Assembly (NCBI RefSeq): GCF_018829635.1
Contig: NZ_JAHKKG010000002.1
Span: forward strand, 744,001-808,000
Length of the DNA: 64,000 bases
From: Paractinoplanes bogorensis
GTDB taxonomy: Bacteria > Actinomycetota > Actinomycetes > Mycobacteriales > Micromonosporaceae
Direction of reading: 5' to 3'
Position 1 is the first letter of the stretch, and every line of letters begins with the position of its first letter. Made by a program: the position numbers and the translations under genes. The notes below the pieces were generated by a model. It made no database searches and was not told where the DNA came from. It was given only the letters and a program-made list of their open reading frames with translations. Shown here in pieces: positions 9,216 to 17,938 of this stretch.

Positions 9216-9677
9216 GTGGCGCACGTCGAACTCTCACTCTCGGGCGCGTTCGTGCCGCAGGCGCGCACACCGTCCGAGGCCGAGTTCGTCCCGAGCCTCG
9301 ACCGGTGGACAGCGACCGTCGCCGCCGCCCCCGAGCCCTGCCTGATCATCGACACGTCCACCGCGATCGTGGCGGTGTCGGTCAGCTGCGGCGAGCTGCT
9401 GGGCATGGGCAAGCCGCCCGAGGTGATCGGCAAGCCGCTGGGCGCGATGCTCCGGCTGATCGACTTCACCGCCAACGCGAGCGAGCTCGAGGAGTCCGAC
9501 GCCGACAAGATCCCGCCGCTGCTGGCGCTGCGCAGCGAGCGGCTCGCGCGCGGTCTGCTGCGCGTCGTGCCCGGTCCGGGCGAGACCCCGCTGACCGTCG
9601 ACGCGATCGCCACCCCGCTGTTCGACAACGAACGGGTGGCCGGCTCGATGACCTTCTTCTCGGCGGTTCGCTACTGA
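9216..9677 (+). CDS. PAS-like domain protein
   Basis: A 153-residue protein with a single PAS-like sensor fold: PEPCLIIDTSTAIVAVSVSCGELLG, then VIGKPLGAMLRLIDF, ending in the beta-sheet VDAIATPLFDN with SMTFFSAVRY. There is no output domain, so it probably binds a partner. GTG 9216 follows AGGAGG by eight bases, a strong ribosome site. Function unknown. Confidence 0.65.
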   Translation: MAHVELSLSGAFVPQARTPSEAEFVPSLDRWTATVAAAPEPCLIIDTSTAIVAVSVSCGELLGMGKPPEVIGKPLGAMLRLIDFTANASELEESDADKIPPLLALRSERLARGLLRVVPGPGETPLTVDAIATPLFDNERVAGSMTFFSAVRY

Positions 9678-9767
9678 CGCCTGTGTTCCCGCTCTCATTA
9701 CGAGCAGATTTCGGGTTTGTGGTGTTTGCCGCACCGGGTGGGCATTGGGCAATCTGACCGCGAAACG

Positions 9768-9773
9768 TAGTCT
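9768..9773 (+). promoter_or_regulatory. -10 element, leaderless start of ACT-domain gene
   Basis: TAGTCT six bases before ATG 9780; no ribosome site. Confidence 0.6.
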
Positions 9774-9779
9774 GCGTTC

Positions 9780-10169
9780 ATGCTCGATCTAGATCTGCTG
9801 CCTGCGGAGTACGCGGTGTGCCGGCTGCCGGCCGGTTCGCCGATCCCGGCTTCGCTGAGCGAAGGTCCGGACGACAAGAGCGTCATCTCGCTGAGCTGGG
9901 ACGCGGACGAGTTCTCCATCATCTGCCCGGCCGACCGGGTGCCCGAGGGCGCCGAGGTCGATACGGCCTGGCGCTGCCTGCGGGTGGTCGGCCCGCTCGA
10001 CCTCGCGCTCACCGGCGTGCTGGCGTCGCTGATCGGCCCGCTGGCCGACGCTCGCGTCAACATTGTCACCTTTTCCACGTATTCGACCGATTACCTGCTC
10101 GTGCCGTCGGTGCGGCTGAGCGAGGCGGTCGATACGTTGCGCGCGGCTGGGCATCGGATCGCGTACTGA
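9780..10169 (+). CDS. ACT domain-containing protein
   Basis: A 129-residue protein with tandem ACT-like halves. The C-terminal half WRCLRVVGPLDLALTGVLASLIGPLADARVNI with YSTDYLLVPS is the amino-acid-binding type seen in aspartokinase and in stand-alone CASTOR/LysC-like ACT proteins. No enzymatic domain, so a small ligand sensor is the likely role. Its neighbour one gene on, pheA, also carries an ACT domain, but no functional link is shown. Confidence 0.8.
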   Translation: MLDLDLLPAEYAVCRLPAGSPIPASLSEGPDDKSVISLSWDADEFSIICPADRVPEGAEVDTAWRCLRVVGPLDLALTGVLASLIGPLADARVNIVTFSTYSTDYLLVPSVRLSEAVDTLRAAGHRIAY

Positions 10170-10176
10170 ACGGCCT

Positions 10177-10182
10177 TACCAT
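10177..10182 (+). promoter_or_regulatory. -10 element, leaderless start of lipoprotein gene
   Basis: TACCAT six bases before GTG 10189; favours this start over the in-frame GTG at 10183. Confidence 0.5.
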
Positions 10183-10188
10183 GTGCGC

Positions 10189-10773
10189 GTGTCCCCCCGC
10201 ACACCCCTGATCCCCCTCGGGCTGGCCACCACCGTGGCCCTGCTGGCCGCGTGTGGCGAGCCGCCGCGACCACTGCCGACCTCACCCCCGTACGCGACCC
10301 CCAGCGACGGCCCGATCTCGCTGGGCCCCTCGGTCGGATACTCGCTGCCGACGGCCCCGCCGCTGCCGACCGTCCCCACCACCACCTATCCGACCGGGGT
10401 GGCGACCACGCGGCCGGTCCGGCCCACTCCGACGATCCCGCCCGAGACGGTGACGGCGACCGCGACGCCCTCGCACGCGCCCAAGTGCACGGCCCAGCCG
10501 ACCGGGGCCCAGATCCTCGAGCTGATCAAGGGGCAGCAAGGCATCCCGGACAAGCCGCTGCGGATCTACGAGGGCCCGTTCTGTTCGGGCGTGTGGTCGT
10601 TCGCCACGGTCGAGGTCACCGGAACCGGAGCCGACGACCTCGAGCCGCTGATGGTGGTCGCGACCAGCAGCGCCACCGCGCTGACCCTGGTGGCAGCCGG
10701 CTCCGACGTGTGCATCGACCGGGTGCAGACCACCGCGCCGCCCGGCATCCGCGTGCTGGCCTGCGGCTTCTAG
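10189..10773 (+). CDS. putative secreted lipoprotein
   Basis: A 194-residue protein with a short signal peptide ending in the lipobox LLAAC, then a Pro/Thr/Ser-rich spacer (about residues 20-100) and a small C-terminal domain with cysteine-bearing segments (KCTAQP, GPFCSGVW, VCIDRV, LACGF) that could form two disulfides. It would be anchored to the outer leaflet. No family recognised. Its TAG stop forms part of the -10 hexamer of pheA. Confidence 0.65.
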   Translation: MSPRTPLIPLGLATTVALLAACGEPPRPLPTSPPYATPSDGPISLGPSVGYSLPTAPPLPTVPTTTYPTGVATTRPVRPTPTIPPETVTATATPSHAPKCTAQPTGAQILELIKGQQGIPDKPLRIYEGPFCSGVWSFATVEVTGTGADDLEPLMVVATSSATALTLVAAGSDVCIDRVQTTAPPGIRVLACGF

Positions 10774-10776
10774 ACT
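10771..10776 (+). promoter_or_regulatory. -10 element, leaderless start of pheA
   Basis: TAGACT six bases before ATG 10783; its first three bases are the stop codon of the preceding lipoprotein gene. Confidence 0.6.
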
Positions 10777-10782
10777 TTCTCC

Positions 10783-11730
10783 ATGCCTGGTACGCCGCCC
10801 ACGCGCTTCGTCTACCTCGGCCCCGAGGGCACCTTCACCGAGGCCGCCCTGCGCACCATCCCCGCCGCCGAGCGCGGCCTGCGCACCCCGGCCCGCAGTG
10901 TGCCCGAGGCGCTCGAGGCCGTCCGGGCCGGTGACGCCGACGCCGCGCTGGTCCCGCTGGAAAACTCCGTGGGCGGCGCCATCCCGGTCACGCTCGACGA
11001 GCTGGTCACCGGCAGCCCGCTGGTGATCACCCGAGAGGTGGTGATCCCGGTCGAGTTCGTGCTGGCGGCCCGGGCGCTGACCCCGCTCGGCGAGATCCGC
11101 TCGATCGCGGCGCACCCGCAGGCGTCGGCTCAGTGCCGCAACTGGCTGCGGGCCAATGTGCCCGACGCGGTGGTCGTCGACGTGCTCTCCAACGCGACCG
11201 CGGCGATCAGCGCCGCCGCGGGCGAGCACGACGCAGCCCTGTGCGCGCCGATCGGTGTGCCCCGCAACAAGCTGACCGTGCTGGCCGACAAGGTGGCCGA
11301 CCACGCCGACGCCGTGACCCGGTTCGCGTTGCTCACCCGGCCCGGGCCGCCGGCCGAGCCGACCGGCGACGACGTGACCTCGCTGGCCCTGTCGATCCGC
11401 CGCGACCAGGTCGGGGCGCTGCTGGCCGTGCTCACCGAGCTTGCCGTCCGGGGCATCAACCTGAGCCGCATCGAGTCCCGGCCGACCGGCGAGCAGCTGG
11501 GGACGTACGTCTTCTTCCTCGATTGCACCGGCCACGTGGCCGAGCCGCGGCTGGGCGAGGCGTTGCAGGGCCTGCGCCGGATCTGCGCCGACGTGCGCTT
11601 CCTGGGCAGCTACGCCCGTCACCGGCTCACGCCCGAGGCCCCCGTGGCCTCACCACGGGGGCTCTCCAACACCGACTTCGCCGACTCCGCCGCCTGGCTC
11701 ACCCGGATCCGGGCCGGCGACTTTTCCTAA
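10783..11730 (+). CDS. pheA: prephenate dehydratase
   Basis: Converts prephenate to phenylpyruvate in phenylalanine synthesis. At 315 residues it is a monofunctional actinobacterial PheA. The catalytic domain shows YLGPEGTFTEAAL at the start, ENSVGGAIP and the VTRFALL segment (Thr-Arg-Phe catalytic motif). The C-terminal ACT domain (about 205-285) has GINLSRIESRP, the phenylalanine-binding ESRP motif, so feedback inhibition by Phe is expected. Its end overlaps the convergent AIM24 gene by four bases. Confidence 0.96.
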   Translation: MPGTPPTRFVYLGPEGTFTEAALRTIPAAERGLRTPARSVPEALEAVRAGDADAALVPLENSVGGAIPVTLDELVTGSPLVITREVVIPVEFVLAARALTPLGEIRSIAAHPQASAQCRNWLRANVPDAVVVDVLSNATAAISAAAGEHDAALCAPIGVPRNKLTVLADKVADHADAVTRFALLTRPGPPAEPTGDDVTSLALSIRRDQVGALLAVLTELAVRGINLSRIESRPTGEQLGTYVFFLDCTGHVAEPRLGEALQGLRRICADVRFLGSYARHRLTPEAPVASPRGLSNTDFADSAAWLTRIRAGDFS

Positions 11731-12461
11731 TTACCGAAGATGTTGCCGAGCACGCCGCCGCCCTGCTGCTGGCCGCCGCCGGTGCCGGCCAGACCGGCCG
11801 GGGGCTCCTCGGAGGGCTGGACGACCACGAAGCCCTGACCGGCGAACGTCATCGTGAACCGCTCACCGGTGGTGCGGCCGAGCAGCGTGCCCAGGCCGAG
11901 CGACTCGGCGCTGTGGTAGCCGGTCTGCAGGTTGGCCGACCAGCAGATCGCGGCCTGCGGGTCGACGTAGGTCGGCTGGTCGACCGTCAGCACGACCGGC
12001 GTGCCCTTGGTGGTGACCGCGATCCGGCCGTGGCCGGTGAAGACACAGTTGAACAGGCCGGCGTTCGACATCATGCCGGCGCCGCCGACCATCTTGATGT
12101 CGTAGTTGAGCGTCGAGTCGAAGGCGAGCACGTTGGTGCCGTTGATCGAGAGCGCGTCGCCCGGCTCGAGGTCGATGAGGTGCACGTCGGCCGCGGCGTC
12201 GGCCAGGAAGACGTCGCCGTGACCGCGTACGCGCATCAGCGGAACGCCCTCGCCGGTGAGCTTCTGCTTGATGAACTTGCCGATGCCGCCCGAGCCCAGA
12301 GCCTCGAACTGCACCTGACCCTGGTAGGCGACCATCGAGCCCTGCCGGGCCATGAACTCGCCGTTCAGTTCGGCCTTGAGCAGCTTGGAGTTCTGGAGGC
12401 GGAGCCCGGGCTGAGCCGACTCCTTCTCGAGGTTTTCGGCTGAGAAGAGCTCGCTGCGCAT
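11727..12461 (-). CDS. AIM24 family protein
   Basis: A 244-residue double beta-helix protein of the AIM24/TIGR00266 family: EFMARQGSMVAYQGQVQFEALG near the start, FLADAAADVHLIDLEPGDALSINGTNVLAFD in the middle and FAGQGFVVVQPSEE near the end, followed by a Gly/Gln-rich tail. Bacterial members are cytoplasmic and poorly understood, some linked to membrane stress. Start ATG 12461 has GGAGGA eight bases upstream; an earlier in-frame start lacks one. Confidence 0.88.
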   Translation of the reverse strand: MRSELFSAENLEKESAQPGLRLQNSKLLKAELNGEFMARQGSMVAYQGQVQFEALGSGGIGKFIKQKLTGEGVPLMRVRGHGDVFLADAAADVHLIDLEPGDALSINGTNVLAFDSTLNYDIKMVGGAGMMSNAGLFNCVFTGHGRIAVTTKGTPVVLTVDQPTYVDPQAAICWSANLQTGYHSAESLGLGTLLGRTTGERFTMTFAGQGFVVVQPSEEPPAGLAGTGGGQQQGGGVLGNIFGN

Positions 12462-12540
12462 GGCACTTCCTCCTGCTGACGGTATGTGCAATCAGGGTAG
12501 GAGTCCGTGCCAAGGGCGCGGTCAGCCTTTCAGGTATCTT

Positions 12541-12900
12541 TCAGCCCCAGCCCAGCTCGTGCAGCTTGTGGTCGTCGATGCCGAAGTGGTGGGCGATCTC
12601 GTGCACGACCGTGATGGCGACCTCGTCGATCACGTCGGTCTCGGTGTCACAGACGCGCAGCGTGGGGTTGCGGAAGATGGTGATGCGGTCGGGCAGCACG
12701 CCGGCGTAGTCCCAGCCGCGCTCGGTCAGCGCCGTGCCCTCGTAGAGGCCGAGCAGATCTTCAGACTCGGGCGGGTCGTCCTCGACGACGATGACCACGT
12801 TGTCCATGACCTTCAGGAGCTCGGCGGGCACCTCGTCGAGGGCCTCACCGACCAGTTCCTCGAAGCGTTCGCGACTCATGTCGACCGGCACACGAGCCAT
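12541..12900 (-). CDS. minimal zincin-like metallopeptidase
   Basis: A 119-residue cytoplasmic protein of the small zincin (PF06262-type) family. The zinc motif HEIAHHFGIDDHKLHELG near the C-terminus has HExxH plus the downstream His. The start (ERFEELVGEALDEVPAELL) and NVVIVVEDDP strand fit the family, found widely in actinobacteria. Physiological substrate unknown. Lies between AIM24 and OsmC genes on the same strand with spaces of 49-80 bases. Confidence 0.85.
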   Translation of the reverse strand: MARVPVDMSRERFEELVGEALDEVPAELLKVMDNVVIVVEDDPPESEDLLGLYEGTALTERGWDYAGVLPDRITIFRNPTLRVCDTETDVIDEVAITVVHEIAHHFGIDDHKLHELGWG

Positions 12901-12949
12901 TGTGCACCGGCCACCTGAAAGGCAGCCGGTGCATCGCGATGGGGTGTTG

Positions 12950-13378
12950 TCAGGCGAGCTTGGCGCTCAGGGTGATCTCGGCGCCGGGCGAGAGCAGGCG
13001 CGAGATCGGGCAGTTCGCCTTGGCGTCCTCGGCGATCTTCTGGAACGTGCCGTCGTCGACGCCGGGAACGTCGCCCACGGTCTCGAGGTCGATCTTGGTG
13101 ACGCTGAATCCGGCGTCGGTCTTGTCCATGTGGACCTTGGCGACGGTCTCGACCGAGGTCGGCGTGAAGCCGGCGTCGGCGAGCGCCTTCGAGAAGGCCA
13201 TCGAGAAGCAGCCGGCGTGCGCGGCGCCGATCAGCTCCTCGGGGTTCGTCCCCTCGCCCTCCTCGAAGCGCGACTTGAACGAGTAGTTCCCCTGGATGCC
13301 GCCCTTGCCGGTCTTGATCGAACCGGAACCCTCGGTGAGGTTCCCCTGCCAGCGGGCCGAAGCTGTGCGAATAGGCAT
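12950..13378 (-). CDS. OsmC/Ohr family peroxiredoxin-like protein
   Basis: OsmC-type enzymes reduce organic hydroperoxides. The 142 residues carry the family signatures NPEELIGAAHAGCFSMAFS (first redox Cys) and ANCPISRLL (second Cys), giving the two-cysteine pair. The start SARWQGNLTEGSG and GKGGIQGNYSF loop identify the OsmC subgroup. Leaderless: TAGCGT lies six bases before the ATG. Stand-alone; no OhrR-type regulator adjacent. Confidence 0.92.
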   Translation of the reverse strand: MPIRTASARWQGNLTEGSGSIKTGKGGIQGNYSFKSRFEEGEGTNPEELIGAAHAGCFSMAFSKALADAGFTPTSVETVAKVHMDKTDAGFSVTKIDLETVGDVPGVDDGTFQKIAEDAKANCPISRLLSPGAEITLSAKLA

Positions 13379-13384
13379 ACCAAA

Positions 13385-13390
13385 ACGCTA
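13385..13390 (-). promoter_or_regulatory. -10 element, leaderless start of OsmC gene
   Basis: TAGCGT (minus strand) six bases before the OsmC ATG. Confidence 0.6.
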
Positions 13391-13443
13391 GTCCATGTCG
13401 CGGCCGCTGGCCGCTCGACCTGGCACAGGGCACCATGGTTGCC

Positions 13444-14217
13444 ATGCCCGCGCAGCCACCACCGGCCGAGATCGACGTGACGCCGTCCGAGGCCGTGGTC
13501 GAGTTCGGTTCCGAGCCCGATCCGACTCCGTCCCGCAAACGGCGCTGGGATCTTTCCGGCACCGGCCGTGAGCTGCTCGCCGACCGTCGCACGGTGCCCC
13601 TGCTGGCCGCGCTGGCCGCCCTGGCCGCGCTCGTCTCGGCCCTCTCCGAATGGCAGGTCACCAACCTCGCGCCGAATTCGCTGGGCGGCGAATCGCCCGC
13701 GCGGGTGCTGCCGGCCGGCCTCGACGACCTCGGTGCACTCGGCATCGGCTACGTGCTCGGCCTGTTCCTGCTGGTGCCGGTGACCGTTCTCACGCTGTTC
13801 GGGCCGCTCGCGACCAGGCACACCTTCCGGCTCACCGGTCTCAGCGTGGCCGGCACCATGGGCGGGGTCCTGATCGCGGTGGCGTCCCGCATCACGTCCG
13901 AGAGCTACGTGATCGACCCCGTTTACCGGGTCGCCTTCGACACGACCGAGACTTCCCTCTCGTACGGGCGAGGGGTGTGGTGTGCCTTTATCGCGGTGAT
14001 CCTGGCCGCGGGTGCGCTCTATCTGGCCGGGCAGCACCTGGCCGGCGACCCGGTTCCCGACGAGGAAGCGGATCCCGAGGAAGAGCCGGCCGCGGTCTGG
14101 TCGTGGCGCCGGCCGTCCCGTTCCGACGACGACTTCGACGCCGAGCCGATGGACCTCACCGTCTCGCCGTCCCAGCCGTTCACCACGCTGCACGACGATC
14201 GAGACCGCCCGAGCTAG
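13444..14217 (+). CDS. multi-pass membrane protein, unknown
   Basis: A 257-residue protein with acidic cytoplasmic ends and about four membrane helices: [57 protein letters not shown] and [20 protein letters not shown]. The C-terminal 50 residues are Asp/Glu/Trp-rich and hydrophilic. No family recognised. ATG 13444 is chosen because CACCAT lies seven bases upstream; an in-frame ATG at 13435 is possible. Divergent from OsmC, 56 bases upstream of serS. Confidence 0.7.
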   Translation: MPAQPPPAEIDVTPSEAVVEFGSEPDPTPSRKRRWDLSGTGRELLADRRTVPLLAALAALAALVSALSEWQVTNLAPNSLGGESPARVLPAGLDDLGALGIGYVLGLFLLVPVTVLTLFGPLATRHTFRLTGLSVAGTMGGVLIAVASRITSESYVIDPVYRVAFDTTETSLSYGRGVWCAFIAVILAAGALYLAGQHLAGDPVPDEEADPEEEPAAVWSWRRPSRSDDDFDAEPMDLTVSPSQPFTTLHDDRDRPS

Positions 14218-14259
14218 GCATTGGGGGATATCCGGGTGCTGACCGGACAGGGCCGCCGG

Positions 14260-14265
14260 TAGGCT
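14260..14265 (+). promoter_or_regulatory. -10 element, leaderless start of serS
   Basis: TAGGCT eight bases before GTG 14274. Confidence 0.65.
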
Positions 14266-14273
14266 CGACACTC

Positions 14274-15536
14274 GTGATTGACCTGCGTCTGCTTCGCGAA
14301 GACCCCGACCGGATCCGCGCCAGCCAGCGACTGCGTGGCGAGTCCACCGAGGCGGTGGACGACCTGCTGCGCGCCGACGAGGCCCGCCGATCGGCCACCC
14401 AGCGGTTCGAGGCTCTCCGGGCCGAACAGAAGTCACTGAGCAAGCAGGTTCCCAAGGCCTCCGGTGACGAGCGGGCCGCCCTGCTGGCCCGCACCAAGGA
14501 ACTCGCGGGCGAGGTCAAGGCGGCCGACGCGGACACGGCGGCGGCCGACGAGGCGCTGCGCCAGGCCCACCTCGCGGTGTCGAACATCGTGCAGGACGGC
14601 GTGCCCCCGGGCGGCGAGGACGACTTCGTCGTGCTGCGCGAGGTCGGCGACATCCCGCAGATCGACAACCCGCGCGACCACCTCGAGATCGGTGAGGCCC
14701 TGCGGGCGATCGACACCGAGCGCGGGGCCAAGGTGTCGGGCTCGCGGTTCTACTTCCTCACCGGCGTCGGCGCCCTGCTGCAGCTCGGCCTTCTCCAGAT
14801 GGCGATCGCCCAGGCGGTCGAGCACGGGTTCATCCCGTCGATCACGCCGTCGCTGGTGAAGCCGGAGTCGATGGAGGGCACCGGCTTCCTGGGCGCCCAC
14901 GCGAGCGAGATCTACCGGCTCGAAGCCGACGACCTCTACCTCGTCGGTACGTCCGAGGTTCCGCTGGCGGCGTACCACTCGAACGAGATCATCGACCTCG
15001 AGAACGGTCCGGAGCGGTTCGCCGGGTGGTCGTCGTGTTATCGGCGCGAGGCCGGGTCGTACGGGAAAGACGTTCGTGGCATTTTGCGCGTCCACCAGTT
15101 CGACAAGGTGGAGATGTTCGCGTTCTGCAAGCCCGAAGACGCGGCGGCCGAGCACCTGCGCCTGCTCGCGATGGAGGAGGAGATGCTGGCCAAGGTCGAG
15201 ATCCCCTACCGGGTGATCGACGTGGCCGGCGGTGACCTCGGGTCGAGCGCCTCGCGCAAATACGACTGCGAGGCCTGGGTGCCGTCGCAGGGCCGCTACC
15301 GCGAGGTCACCTCGACGTCGAACTGCACCACGTTCCAGGCGCGGCGGCTCAACATCCGCTACCGCGACGCCGACGGCAAGCCGCAGACCGCGGCGACGCT
15401 GAACGGCACCCTGGCCACCACGCGCTGGCTGATTCCGATCCTGGAGAACCACCAGCAGCCGGACGGTTCGGTGCGCGTCCCGAAGGCCCTGCAGCCGTAC
15501 CTGGGTGGCCGCGACATCCTCGAACCTTCGCGCTAA
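14274..15536 (+). CDS. serS: seryl-tRNA synthetase
   Basis: Class II synthetase charging tRNA-Ser (and tRNA-Sec where present). The 420-residue length is normal. An N-terminal helical arm (about 25-105) precedes the catalytic core with GSRFYFLTG, motif 2 ([24 protein letters not shown]), ETSNCT-type [13 protein letters not shown] and motif 3 ([15 protein letters not shown]). GTG 14274 is set by the -10 hexamer and gives the canonical start [10 protein letters not shown]. Followed at once by a strong terminator. Confidence 0.97.
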   Translation: MIDLRLLREDPDRIRASQRLRGESTEAVDDLLRADEARRSATQRFEALRAEQKSLSKQVPKASGDERAALLARTKELAGEVKAADADTAAADEALRQAHLAVSNIVQDGVPPGGEDDFVVLREVGDIPQIDNPRDHLEIGEALRAIDTERGAKVSGSRFYFLTGVGALLQLGLLQMAIAQAVEHGFIPSITPSLVKPESMEGTGFLGAHASEIYRLEADDLYLVGTSEVPLAAYHSNEIIDLENGPERFAGWSSCYRREAGSYGKDVRGILRVHQFDKVEMFAFCKPEDAAAEHLRLLAMEEEMLAKVEIPYRVIDVAGGDLGSSASRKYDCEAWVPSQGRYREVTSTSNCTTFQARRLNIRYRDADGKPQTAATLNGTLATTRWLIPILENHQQPDGSVRVPKALQPYLGGRDILEPSR

Positions 15537-15604
15537 CGGTCTATACACCCCGCGACTACCAAAAGTTATAGCCGCTGGTAGTCGCGCGGGTGTACCGTTT
15601 TCCT
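15536..15604 (+). terminator. strong rho-independent terminator after serS
   Basis: A long hairpin: outer arms ACGGT/ACCGT and inner arms of about 17 bp (ACACCCCGCGACTACCA pairing with one bulge), then TTTT. It begins at the serS stop codon. Confidence 0.9.
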
Positions 15605-15645
15605 TCCGCCCTCCGCGGGGGTTTCACCACCCTCGGAGGTATCAG

Positions 15646-16458
15646 ATGGTCAAGCCTGGCCTTCCCAAGCTGATCGCCACGGATCTCGATGGCACTCTCG
15701 TCCGCAGTGACGACACCGTGTCCGCCTATACCCACGAGGTGCTCGACCGGGTCCGCGCGGCCGGCATCCGGGTCGTCGGCGCCACCGGCCGCGGGCCTCG
15801 GCTGACCTCACTCACCCGCAACGACATCCGCGACGCCGACTTCCTGGTGATGGCACAGGGCGGCTGGGTGCTCGACCAGGCCGAGTCGGCCTATCTGCTC
15901 CGCTCCCGCCTGTCCGGTTCCGTGCTGGCCCGGGTGCTGGCCGACCTCGAGGCCGAGGTGGGCGAACTGTCGGTGATGGTCGAGGCGCTCGAGCACGACG
16001 ACTCGCCGCTCTGGGGCGACTACGACCCGACCTGGCGCTACCCGGTGGTGGTCGAGAAGCGCCCGCGGGCCGAATGCTGCACCGGTGACGTGATCAAGGC
16101 ATTCGCCCGATCCTTCGCGTACGACGTCGACGACCTGCTCGCCGTGGCCCGCCGGATCGTTCCGGCCGAGGTGGCGTCGGTCACCCAGGCCGGCCTCAAC
16201 TACGTCGAGATCTGCCCGGCGAACGTGGACAAAGGCACCGGCCTGGCCGTGGTCGCCGAGGCCGTCGGCGTCGACCCGGCCGACGTGCTGGTGTTCGGCG
16301 ACATGCCCAATGACCTGCCGATGTTCGCCTGGGCGGGCTGGAGCCGGGTGGCCGTCGCCAACGCGCACGCCGAGCTGCGGGCGGTGGCCGACGAGGTGAC
16401 GCTCACCAACGACGAGGACGGTGTGGCGGTCTATCTCGACCGGCTACTGTCGAGGTGA
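15646..16458 (+). CDS. HAD superfamily (Cof type IIB) phosphatase
   Basis: A 270-residue HAD hydrolase, probably a sugar-phosphate or nucleotide phosphatase. Motif I is DLDGTLVRSD (nucleophile Asp), motif II GATGRGPR, and motif IV FGDMPNDLPMFAWAG with a type-IIB cap between. ATG 15646 follows GGAGGT by five bases. The next gene is a paralogue overlapping by the last base of the stop (TGATG), with the same C-terminal block (DEVTLTNDEDGVA against DEVGPTNDEDGVA), pointing to tandem duplication. Confidence 0.9.
   Translation: MVKPGLPKLIATDLDGTLVRSDDTVSAYTHEVLDRVRAAGIRVVGATGRGPRLTSLTRNDIRDADFLVMAQGGWVLDQAESAYLLRSRLSGSVLARVLADLEAEVGELSVMVEALEHDDSPLWGDYDPTWRYPVVVEKRPRAECCTGDVIKAFARSFAYDVDDLLAVARRIVPAEVASVTQAGLNYVEICPANVDKGTGLAVVAEAVGVDPADVLVFGDMPNDLPMFAWAGWSRVAVANAHAELRAVADEVTLTNDEDGVAVYLDRLLSR
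16445..16450 (+). promoter_or_regulatory. -10 element for second HAD gene
   Basis: TACTGT seven bases before ATG 16458, inside the end of the first HAD gene; suggests independent leaderless expression. Confidence 0.45.
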
Positions 16459-17261
16459 TGACCTCGCCATACAAGCTGGTCGCCAGCGATATCGACGGCA
16501 CCCTCATCCGCTCCGACGGGACCCTGAGCAAGCGCACCATCGAGGTGCTCGACGCTCTTCCGGTCCCGTTCGTCGTCGTCACCGGTCGCCCGGTGCGCTG
16601 GCTGCATCAGCTGTTCCAGCAGATGGCCGCGCCGGTGCCGGCGATCTGCGCGAACGGCGCGGTGATCTACGACGCCGAGGCCGACGAGGTGCTGCGCACC
16701 GATCCGCTCTCGGTCGAGATGCTGCTCGACGTGGCCAAGCGGCTGCGCGAGGCGGTGCCCGACGTCGCGCTGGCGGTCGAGGTCGAAGACGGACGCTCGT
16801 TCTGGTACGAGGAAGCCTGGCCGGTCCGCTGGGAGCCCGACAACAACCAGACCGTACGCGTCCTGGCCAGCCCCGAGGAACTGACCTCGGTGCCGGCCGT
16901 CAAACTGCTGGCCCGCTCGGCCCACCACGGCGCGGACGACTTCTACGAGCTGATCAGCCGCACGCTGGGCGACATCGCCACGACCACGCACTCGTCGACC
17001 AGTGCGCTGGTCGAGATCAGCGCGGCCGGCGTGACCAAGGCGGCCGGGCTGGCCTGGCACTGCGAGCGCTACGGCATCGACAAGTCCGAGGTGGTGGCGT
17101 TCGGCGACATGCCCAACGACATCCCGCTGCTGGCCTGGGCCGGGCACTCGGTGGCGATGGGCAACGCCCACCCCGCCGTCAAGGAGGTGGCCGACGAGGT
17201 CGGCCCGACCAACGATGAGGACGGGGTGGCGAACTACCTCGCCGAGGCCTTCGACCTCTAG
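16458..17261 (+). CDS. HAD superfamily (Cof type IIB) phosphatase, paralogue
   Basis: A 267-residue HAD hydrolase, paralogue of the preceding gene. Motif I is SDIDGTLIRSDG, motif II VVVTGRPVRW and motif IV FGDMPNDIPLLAWAGHSVAMGNAHP. The cap domains differ, so the two enzymes probably act on different phosphorylated substrates. Converges on bpa with only three bases between stops. Substrate unknown. Confidence 0.9.
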   Translation: MTSPYKLVASDIDGTLIRSDGTLSKRTIEVLDALPVPFVVVTGRPVRWLHQLFQQMAAPVPAICANGAVIYDAEADEVLRTDPLSVEMLLDVAKRLREAVPDVALAVEVEDGRSFWYEEAWPVRWEPDNNQTVRVLASPEELTSVPAVKLLARSAHHGADDFYELISRTLGDIATTTHSSTSALVEISAAGVTKAAGLAWHCERYGIDKSEVVAFGDMPNDIPLLAWAGHSVAMGNAHPAVKEVADEVGPTNDEDGVANYLAEAFDL

Positions 17262-17264
17262 CCG

Positions 17265-17840
17265 CTACAGGTACTGGCCGGTTCGACCGCCCTCGCCGCC
17301 CTCGCGGGGAGCGGGCATGCCGGGCATCGCGCCCATCGGCAGGGCGGGCCGGCCGCCGTTGCCGCCGCGCATCTGCTCGAGCTGGAGCCGGGCCGCCATC
17401 TGCTGCGCGACCAGGGCGGCCTGGATGCCGTGGAACAGCCCCTCGAGCCAGCCGACCAGCTGAGCCTGGGCGATCCGCAGCTCGGACTCGCTCGGCGGGG
17501 TGTCACCCTCGAACGGGAGGGACAGGCGCTCGAGCTCCTCCCGCAACTCGGGGGCCAGACCGTCCTCGAGCTCGGTGATCGAGCGCTGGTGGATCTCGCG
17601 GAGCCGGCCGCGGCTGGCCTCGTCGAGCGGCGCCGCGCGGACCTCCTCGAGCAGCTGCTTGATCATGCTGCCGATCCGCATGACCTTGGCCGGCTGCTCG
17701 ATCAGGTTGCCGGGCTCCTCCGGGTTGACCGTCCCGTCGGCGTCGATCGTGCCCATCGGCCGCCCGTCGGGGCCGACCACGATGACAGAGCCGTCTTCCT
17801 GCTTCTCGGCGGTGCGCTGTTCGTCGGTCATGAGACCCAT
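17265..17840 (-). CDS. bpa: bacterial proteasome activator Bpa/PafE
   Basis: ATP-independent ring activator that opens the 20S proteasome gate to unfolded substrates. The 191 residues contain the conserved helical core EQPAKVMRIGSMIKQLLEEV, the DLAPELREEL-like segment and LRIAQAQLVGWLEGLFHGIQ, ending in a Gly-rich tail and RTGQYL. In mycobacteria the terminal GQYL docks into 20S alpha-ring pockets. Two ATGs (17840 and 17831) are possible starts. Presence of Bpa implies a proteasome elsewhere in the genome. Compare the tail of the YbjN-like protein at 21300. Confidence 0.95.
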   Translation of the reverse strand: MGLMTDEQRTAEKQEDGSVIVVGPDGRPMGTIDADGTVNPEEPGNLIEQPAKVMRIGSMIKQLLEEVRAAPLDEASRGRLREIHQRSITELEDGLAPELREELERLSLPFEGDTPPSESELRIAQAQLVGWLEGLFHGIQAALVAQQMAARLQLEQMRGGNGGRPALPMGAMPGMPAPREGGEGGRTGQYL

Positions 17841-17938
17841 CTTCCCGCACGGGCACCAACCATTCGCCAGCGCCCATGCCGTTGTTTACCGTGTCTGCCG
17901 TCACGGTAATTCGGGATCGGCGTCGCGCCCTTGAGGTT